Positions 5,865 through 10,607 of a DNA stretch of 10,607 nucleotides are shown here, piece after piece. Position 1 is the stretch's first letter, and each line of letters opens with the position of its first letter. The notes beneath the pieces were generated by a model, which searched no databases, was not told where the DNA came from, and saw only the letters and a program-made list of their open reading frames with translations. This stretch comes from SIG673 sp045658525 (lineage in GTDB: Bacteria; Bacillota; Clostridia; Oscillospirales; CAG-272), in NCBI GenBank assembly GCA_045658525.1, contig JAZOVD010000091.1:1-10607 (forward strand), given 5' to 3'. The position numbers were made by a program, and so were the translations under genes.

Positions 5865-8342
5865 ATGCAATCCAACACAAAAGTTCAGAAAACAGTTAAA
5901 AAGCAGACCAAGGTAAAGGAGGTAACAGCAGACGATATGTCAACCTTGAAAGAAGACCTTGAATCCAAGCTCAAACGTTACTACGGAATACATCCCTCCG
6001 AGGCATCGTACGACCAGATGTACCGTTCGGTAGTTCTTTCGGTAAAGGACATTCTTATGCGCAAGCGCGCTGACCAGCACAATAAGGTCAAGGAAACTCA
6101 TTCCAAGCGTATATACTATATGTGTATGGAGTTTCTTATAGGTCGCTCGCTCAAAACCAATCTCTGCAACCTCGGTCTTGATGTTCAGTACCGTAAGATC
6201 CTTTCCGATTACGGCTTCGATCTCGACAAAATATACGATAAGGAAAGCGACGCGGGACTCGGCAACGGCGGTCTTGGCAGACTTGCCGCCTGCTTTATGG
6301 ACTCTCTCACTACTCTCGGTTATTCCGCTACCGGATTCTCTATCTGCTATGAATACGGACTCTTCCGTCAGAAGATCGTTGACGGAGTTCAGGTAGAGCT
6401 TCCCGATATATGGCTCCCCGAAGGAGAATGCTGGCTCGTTCCCCGTTCGGATAAGGCTTATACAGTAAAATTCGGCGGAAAGGTCGTTGAAAAATGGGAG
6501 AACGGAAAGCTTAATATAGCTTACGAAAACTGCGACGAGGTTCGCGCTCTCCCCTACGATATGATGATCTCCGGTGCTGACACAGAGGCTTGTAACTACC
6601 TCCGTCTTTGGAGAGCTTACAGCACCACCAACTTCAATATGTCACTTTTCTCTCAGGGACAGTACGTCAAGGCTATGGAGCAGAATACAAATACCGAGAT
6701 AATCTCAAAGGTACTCTACCCCTCCGACAACCATAACGAGGGTAAGCTTCTGCGTCTGAGCCAGCAGTATTTCCTCTGCTCGGCTTCGTTACAGTCGATA
6801 ATAGCCGACCATCTCGCTGCTTACGGCTCTCTTGACAACTTCGCAGACAAGGTAGCTATCCACTTAAACGATACACACCCCGCTCTCTGCGTACCTGAGC
6901 TTATGCGTATCCTTATGGATATATATTCCTACTCTTGGGAAAGCGCGTGGAAGATAGTAACGGGAGTATTCTCTTATACCAACCACACAGTTATGCCCGA
7001 GGCTCTCGAACAGTGGAACGAGGACTTCTTCCGCTTGAAGCTTCCGAGAATACACATGATAGTTACCGAGATAAACCGTCGCTTCTGCGCGGATCTCTGG
7101 AATCTCTACCCCGGTGACTGGGACAGGATCTCCCGTATGGCGGTTCTTGCCGATAACAATATCAGAATGGCTAACCTTTCGATAGTGGGCTCTCATACCG
7201 TAAACGGTGTTTCCGCGCTCCATTCGGATATTCTCAAAAAAGACGTATTCCATAACTTCTACAAGAAGGATCCAGAGAAGTTCCGCAACGTAACTAACGG
7301 AATAGCGCACCGTCGCTGGCTCTGCTACTCCAACCCCGGTCTTGCGTCACTTCTTGACGAATGTATCGGTCCTGATTACAAAAAGAACCCCGAAAAGCTC
7401 GCTGATTTCCTTAAATACGAAAACGACGCTTCGGTTCTTGAAAGAATTGAAAAGATCAAGCACGCGAACAAGGTAAGGTTTGCGGAGTTTGCAAAGCAGC
7501 GCACGGGTATTTCGCTCGACCCGAACTCTATTTTTGACGTTCAGGTAAAGCGTTTGCACGAGTATAAGCGTCAGCTTCTCAACGCGCTCAGAATAATAAG
7601 CATCTACAACGATCTCGTAGAAAATCCCGATCTCGATATACCGCCACAGACCTTCATATTCGGTGCGAAAGCCGCTCCCGGCTACGATATGGCTAAGAAG
7701 ATAATCAAGCTTATCTGCTCAATATCCGCCGAGATCGAAAAGAACCCGAAGATAAAGGAAAAGCTCCGCGTTATATTTATGGAGGACTACAACGTCTCTA
7801 TGGCAGAGATACTGATCCCCTCAGCCGAGATAAGCGAGCAGATCTCGCTTGCCGGTAAAGAGGCTTCGGGAACGGGCAATATGAAGTTTATGATAAACGG
7901 CGCGCTGACCTGCGGAACGCTTGACGGCGCAAACGTTGAGATGCACGATATTCTTGGAGACGACGATATTTACATCTTCGGTCTCAATGCACACGAGGTC
8001 GAGGAGCTTTGGAAGCGCGGTTATCACGCGTCCGACTATTATCGCACCAATTCACGTATCCACAATGCCGTTGACCGTCTTTCCATCGGATTTAACGGAA
8101 CGTCATTTGCCGATATGCTCCACTATCTGATAATCGGTTACGGTGTAGCGGACCCGTATATGTGTCTTGCGGATTTTGAATCCTACTTCTCTACTCACGA
8201 GGCTATGCTTAAAGACTACGCCGACAGAGAAAAATGGAACCGTAAGGCTCTGCACAACATCGCTAAGGCAGGCTTCTTTGCGGCTGACCGTTCTATACGC
8301 GATTATGCCGACAACATCTGGCATATAAAGCCCGTATTTTAA
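5865..8342 (+). CDS. glgP: Glycogen/alpha-glucan phosphorylase (GT35, PLP-dependent)
   Basis: GlgP removes glucose units from the non-reducing ends of glycogen with phosphate, giving glucose-1-phosphate, and uses pyridoxal phosphate. The 825 residues match the family. Visible signatures in order are MEFLIGRSL, DAGLGNGGLGRLAACF, AIHLNDTHPAL, RNVTNGIAHRRWL, VQVKRLHEYKRQLLNAL and the PLP-site EASGTGNMKFMINGALT, with the cofactor Lys at residue 674 (codon 7884-7886), followed by GTLDGANVEM. The reading frame is intact. The first ATG (5865) follows AAAGAAAGG at 5845-5853. A second in-frame ATG at 5937 has its own strong Shine-Dalgarno, so the true product may be 801 residues. The first 24 residues are Lys/Thr/Val-rich and outside the conserved fold. 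The gene ends in a strong terminator. Its position after glgA places degradation in the same operon as synthesis. Confidence 0.97.
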   Translation: MQSNTKVQKTVKKQTKVKEVTADDMSTLKEDLESKLKRYYGIHPSEASYDQMYRSVVLSVKDILMRKRADQHNKVKETHSKRIYYMCMEFLIGRSLKTNLCNLGLDVQYRKILSDYGFDLDKIYDKESDAGLGNGGLGRLAACFMDSLTTLGYSATGFSICYEYGLFRQKIVDGVQVELPDIWLPEGECWLVPRSDKAYTVKFGGKVVEKWENGKLNIAYENCDEVRALPYDMMISGADTEACNYLRLWRAYSTTNFNMSLFSQGQYVKAMEQNTNTEIISKVLYPSDNHNEGKLLRLSQQYFLCSASLQSIIADHLAAYGSLDNFADKVAIHLNDTHPALCVPELMRILMDIYSYSWESAWKIVTGVFSYTNHTVMPEALEQWNEDFFRLKLPRIHMIVTEINRRFCADLWNLYPGDWDRISRMAVLADNNIRMANLSIVGSHTVNGVSALHSDILKKDVFHNFYKKDPEKFRNVTNGIAHRRWLCYSNPGLASLLDECIGPDYKKNPEKLADFLKYENDASVLERIEKIKHANKVRFAEFAKQRTGISLDPNSIFDVQVKRLHEYKRQLLNALRIISIYNDLVENPDLDIPPQTFIFGAKAAPGYDMAKKIIKLICSISAEIEKNPKIKEKLRVIFMEDYNVSMAEILIPSAEISEQISLAGKEASGTGNMKFMINGALTCGTLDGANVEMHDILGDDDIYIFGLNAHEVEELWKRGYHASDYYRTNSRIHNAVDRLSIGFNGTSFADMLHYLIIGYGVADPYMCLADFESYFSTHEAMLKDYADREKWNRKALHNIAKAGFFAADRSIRDYADNIWHIKPVF
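5915..5923 (+). promoter_or_regulatory. Strong internal Shine-Dalgarno inside the 5' end of glgP
   Basis: AAAGGAGGT is a near-perfect match to the anti-Shine-Dalgarno complement and stands 13 bases before an in-frame ATG at 5937 (Met25 of the long form). It is a better match than the site used by the first ATG at 5865, though the spacing is somewhat long. It may define the real start, a second start, or may simply encode the Lys-Val-Lys-Glu-Val codons. Confidence 0.45.
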
Positions 8343-8362
8343 TAGCCTGAATAAAACTAAAA

Positions 8363-8400
8363 AAGCGGAGAAGCGCAGTTCACGCTTCTCCGTTTCCTTT
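8363..8400 (+). terminator. Rho-independent terminator after glgP
   Basis: CGGAGAAGCG (8366-8375) and CGCTTCTCCG (8383-8392) form a perfect 10-bp stem around a 7-base loop. The stem extends outward by one G-T and two A-T pairs (8363-8365 with 8393-8395). It is followed by TTTCCTTT. It lies about 20 bases after the glgP stop and ends 20 bases before the most likely start of the GH13 gene, so it either ends the glg transcript or acts as a leaky attenuator for the next gene. Confidence 0.85.
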
Positions 8401-8419
8401 GAAAGAGACACCCTACAAT

Positions 8420-10288
8420 ATGTTTACTAACCAAAATATAAAAGACCCCAAAATGTACGGTATAGACTTATTCGTCAAACGTAACGGAATATTTAAGGAA
8501 GCTCTGTCCGCCGCTGTACCCGAGGGTACGGATATGCGTATAGTGTTCCGTATTTCGAGAGCGCTCGGCGCGTTTCGTTTTGCTCCTCGCGTGACAGTTG
8601 ACGCTGACGGAAGCGTAAAAGACCTCGAATGCAGGTGGATAGACGTCAAAAACGGATCTGACCTGTACGAAGCCTATATCTCCCCTATGCCGATCGGTCT
8701 TTATTTTATTTCTGCCACGTACCGTACCACGGATGGACAGACAGCCTTCATATTTCCCGACGGCTCTGACGCACTCCCCCTGACCGTACATTCAGAGGAT
8801 TTCGTAACATCCGACAAGTTCAAGGGCGGAGTTATGTATCAGATATTCGTTGACCGTTTTGCGAAAAGCAAAAAGCATACGCTTCCCATAAAGGACGGAG
8901 CATATATAGAGCAGGACTGGGAAAACGGTATTCCGACATATCCCGAAACACCCGGAGACGCGTTCAATAATAACTGCTTTTTCGGCGGTTCTCTTTACGG
9001 AGTTGCCGAAAAGCTCGACTACCTCGCCTCTCTCGGTGTAAACATACTTTATCTGAACCCGATATTCGATGCCGCGTCTAATCATAAATACGATACCGCT
9101 GACTATATGAAGATAGATGAGATGTTTGGCGGAGAAAAAGGGTTTGATACGCTTATCAGACAAGCCAAAAAACGAGGAATAAGTATAATTCTGGACGGAG
9201 TTTTCAACCACACAGGCTCTGACAGCGTTTATTTTGACAAGGAGAGCCGTTATCCTACCCTTGGAGCTTATGAAAGCAAGGATTCCCCTTACTACTCCTG
9301 GTACGATTTTAGAAGCTATCCTGACGACTACAACTGCTGGTGGGACGTAAAGATACTGCCCGCGATAAATAAAAACAACGAGGATTTCAGGAATTTCATC
9401 TGCGGAGATAACGGAGTTATCCGTCATTATCTAAAAAAAGGTATAAGCGGTTGGAGACTTGACGTTGCCGACGAATTGTCAAACGAGTTCCTTTACGCAT
9501 TAAGAAACGCGGCAAGGGACGTAAATCCTGACTCTATCGTTATAGGTGAGGTCTGGGAGGACGCGTCCGACAAGATAGCATACGGAAAGAGAAGGCGTTA
9601 TTTTCAAGGCTCACAGCTCGATGCGGTAATGAACTACCCTCTGCGTACAGCCATAACCGATTACGTTCTGAGCGGTAACAGCGATATTATCGAGCGTTGT
9701 ATGACCTCTTTATATATGCACTACCCGAAATGCGTCTCCGACGTACAGATGAACATACTCGGCACTCATGATACCGAGCGTATATTAAGCATTCTCGCTT
9801 GTGACGGAATAAATTCAAAAAAGAACAGCGAGCTTGCCACATACAGAATGTCGGACGGCACACGCAAAAGAGCCTCGGAGCTACTTAAACTCGCTTCATT
9901 CTTACTTTTCACCTTACCCGGTATTCCCTGCATCTACTACGGTGACGAGGTAGGAATGGAGGGCGGACGAGACCCGTTCAACCGTCTCCCCTTCCCGTGG
10001 CACGCTCAGAATAAAGATATTCGCGCTCATTACGAAAAGCTCGGAGCTTTAAGAAAGAGCTTCTCGGAATTTGCCGACGGAGAGTTCAAGGTGATACGTG
10101 CCGAAAACGGTCTTTTCGTATTCTCGCGCGGAGACCTTATATGCGCTGTAAACCGCGGTAGAGACAGCGAATTTGTTTCGGAGCGTGATTTTACGGAAAT
10201 TCCTTCGGGTACTCACGCCGTAAGGAGAGATAACGGTGAATATTCCTTTATTATTCAGCATAATTCTTTTGGTATATTTAAAAAATAA
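8420..10288 (+). CDS. GH13 alpha-glucan hydrolase, neopullulanase/amylopullulanase type, cytoplasmic
   Basis: This is an alpha-amylase-superfamily enzyme likely acting on maltodextrins, pullulan-like or branched limit dextrins. It has about 130 N-terminal residues of beta-sandwich type ending in LTVHSEDF, then KGGVMYQIFVDRF, the barrel entry typical of clostridial amylopullulanase-like proteins. Motifs are NHKYDTADY, DGVFNH (His codon 9209-9211), GWRLDVADE (nucleophile Asp348), GEVWED (acid/base Glu377) and GTHDTER (Asp451), numbered from 8420. A beta C-terminal domain ends at FGIFKK. There is no signal peptide or membrane segment, so it is probably intracellular. ATG 8420 (622 residues) is preferred over an in-frame TTG at 8399, because the TTG lies within the terminator tail, whereas GAAAGAG at 8401-8407 can serve the ATG. 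The exact specificity and GH13 subfamily cannot be settled by eye. Confidence 0.9.
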   Translation: MFTNQNIKDPKMYGIDLFVKRNGIFKEALSAAVPEGTDMRIVFRISRALGAFRFAPRVTVDADGSVKDLECRWIDVKNGSDLYEAYISPMPIGLYFISATYRTTDGQTAFIFPDGSDALPLTVHSEDFVTSDKFKGGVMYQIFVDRFAKSKKHTLPIKDGAYIEQDWENGIPTYPETPGDAFNNNCFFGGSLYGVAEKLDYLASLGVNILYLNPIFDAASNHKYDTADYMKIDEMFGGEKGFDTLIRQAKKRGISIILDGVFNHTGSDSVYFDKESRYPTLGAYESKDSPYYSWYDFRSYPDDYNCWWDVKILPAINKNNEDFRNFICGDNGVIRHYLKKGISGWRLDVADELSNEFLYALRNAARDVNPDSIVIGEVWEDASDKIAYGKRRRYFQGSQLDAVMNYPLRTAITDYVLSGNSDIIERCMTSLYMHYPKCVSDVQMNILGTHDTERILSILACDGINSKKNSELATYRMSDGTRKRASELLKLASFLLFTLPGIPCIYYGDEVGMEGGRDPFNRLPFPWHAQNKDIRAHYEKLGALRKSFSEFADGEFKVIRAENGLFVFSRGDLICAVNRGRDSEFVSERDFTEIPSGTHAVRRDNGEYSFIIQHNSFGIFKK

Positions 10289-10310
10289 TATTTCTGTTTT
10301 ATATTTTTAT

Positions 10311-10360
10311 CTTCATTTCTTGTTCTTTCTTTGAAAACAAAGAAAGAACAAGAAACGAAG
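10311..10360. repeat. Long inverted repeat, 23-base arms with one mismatch and a 4-base loop
   Basis: The arm 10311-10333 pairs with 10338-10360 around AAAA. The inner 18 pairs are perfect, with one A-C mismatch at 10315/10356 and four more pairs outside. The arms are almost purely pyrimidine on the left and purine on the right. No T-run follows on either strand, so it is not a typical intrinsic terminator despite lying just past a gene. It could stabilise the 3' end of the GH13 transcript or be part of a dispersed repeat. Confidence 0.8.
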
Positions 10361-10386
10361 CAAAGAAAAAGAAAGAAACTTACAGT

Positions 10387-10433
10387 CGAACTCTTGTCTC
10401 CACCTTGGACAGTTTTCACTTCCGAGGGGTTCG
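10387..10433 (+). other. Possible two-level RNA fold
   Basis: CGAACTCTT (10387-10395) can pair with AGGGGTTCG (10425-10433) as 9 bp including two G-T wobbles. Inside, GTCT/GGAC (10396-10399 with 10407-10410) can form a 4-bp hairpin. The segment is richer in G and C than its surroundings. It does not match any tRNA or known RNA that I recognise, and such a fold can arise by chance. Confidence 0.2.
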
Positions 10434-10488
10434 CATAGAGATATGGAATAGATAATAATTTATATTATTTTTTTCTAAGAAAAACCAA

Positions 10489-10534
10489 AACTTCCCTCAC
10501 ACGCCCCGTATCAAGGGTGCGTGTGAGGGAAGTT
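10489..10534. terminator. GC-rich hairpin, probable bidirectional terminator
   Basis: The arm 10489-10504 pairs perfectly over 16 bp with 10519-10534 (core CTTCCCTCACACGC against GCGTGTGAGGGAAG). After a bulged T at 10518, three more pairs (10505-10507 with 10515-10517) leave a 7-base loop. Downstream on the plus strand is TTCTTTGC. Read on the minus strand, the stem is followed by TTTTGGTTTTTCTT, a better T-tract. This suits the end of the GH13 transcript and of a possible converging gene to the right. Confidence 0.6.
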
Positions 10535-10539
10535 CTTTG

Positions 10540-10561
10540 CTACTTTCTTTCAAGAAAATAG
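10540..10561. repeat. Weak AT-rich hairpin near the right edge
   Basis: CTACTTTCTT (10540-10549) can pair with AAGAAAATAG (10552-10561) apart from one C-A mismatch, although the apex must open to give a real loop. It is followed by AAAAATTTTTGTTTTATTT, which has some terminator character on the plus strand. It may be a backup termination site or the end of a repeat that begins at 10311. Confidence 0.3.
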
Positions 10562-10607
10562 AAAAATTTTTGTTTTATTTCAATTTCTTTACGAACTTTT
10601 CCATTTT

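Larger units (their letters stand above)
10289..10607. other. AT-rich intergenic region with several hairpins, no supported gene
   Basis: The 319 bases after the GH13 stop codon contain no convincing reading frame on either strand. They begin with a pyrimidine-rich stretch, continue through a long inverted repeat and a T-free purine-rich tract (10334-10379), a more mixed segment (10380-10450), a poly-T/A stretch, a GC-rich hairpin and a weak final hairpin. The composition differs sharply from the genes on the left. It may combine a transcription end point with a dispersed repeat. Confidence 0.7.

Noticed and set aside
8324..8329. TATAAA at the end of glgP as a promoter for the GH13 gene
   Set aside because: No -35-like sequence lies at suitable spacing, it is within coding sequence, and a transcript starting there would meet the strong terminator at 8363-8400.
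8399..8401. TTG as the start of the GH13 gene
   Set aside because: It overlaps the T-rich tail of the glgP terminator and has no ribosome binding site of its own; ATG at 8420 has GAAAGAG upstream.
8792..9427. 211-residue minus-strand reading frame
   Set aside because: It lies entirely within the GH13 catalytic domain on the opposite strand, resembles no family I recognise, and is explained as a shadow of the real gene's codon pattern.
10387..10433. tRNA-like or known structured RNA, because of the GGGGTTCG stretch
   Set aside because: There is no acceptor stem, anticodon arm or CCA arrangement, and only one wobble-rich stem with a weak inner hairpin.
10575..10607. Possible C-terminus of a converging minus-strand gene (MEKFVKKLK then stop)
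   Set aside because: Only about ten codons are visible, a second minus-strand frame is also open there, and the sequence is AT-rich, so a gene cannot be supported without more sequence to the right.
1..10607. CRISPR array, insertion sequence, phage or toxin-antitoxin gene
   Set aside because: No regularly spaced direct repeats, transposase, integrase or small paired genes were seen; almost all coding sequence belongs to conserved glycogen enzymes.

Overview
The window carries a bacterial glycogen metabolism operon. All six genes lie on the plus strand in the order glgB (5' end cut by the window edge), glgC, glgD, glgA, glgP, then a GH13 amylase/pullulanase-type hydrolase. Having both GlgC and its non-canonical paralogue GlgD is characteristic of Bacillota. 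Together with the balanced base composition, heavy use of ATA for isoleucine, purine-rich Shine-Dalgarno sites and AT-rich spacers, this suggests a member of the Clostridia, perhaps a gut Oscillospirales/Christensenellales-like bacterium. The class-level call is an inference from gene content; the order-level call is only a guess.

Layout: 1-1913 is the branching enzyme, read in from beyond the left edge. 1970-3166 and 3192-4325 encode the two ADP-glucose pyrophosphorylase-family subunits. 4363-5808 is glycogen synthase and 5865-8342 is glycogen phosphorylase. The spacers between these genes are only 25 to 56 bases, which fits one transcript. A strong rho-independent terminator (8363-8400) follows glgP. 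The GH13 gene (8420-10288) begins just 20 bases after its T-rich tail. The last 319 bases (10289-10607) contain no gene that I can support, but they hold a long near-perfect inverted repeat, a second GC-rich hairpin that looks like a terminator for both strands, and weaker foldable segments.

How the genes work together: GlgC (probably with GlgD as a modulating partner) makes ADP-glucose from glucose-1-phosphate and ATP. GlgA polymerises it into alpha-1,4-glucan and GlgB adds alpha-1,6 branches. GlgP releases glucose-1-phosphate during breakdown. The GH13 enzyme, which has no visible signal peptide, could process maltodextrins or branched limit dextrins in the cytoplasm. No phosphoglucomutase, GlgX or MalQ gene is visible here.

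I see no clear undescribed system: this is mostly a conserved housekeeping operon. The points most worth a second look are an unusual substitution in a conserved GlgB loop, the loss of the nucleotide-binding loop in GlgD, a possible second translation start in glgP, the terminator placed directly ahead of the GH13 gene, and the repeat-like structures at the right end.
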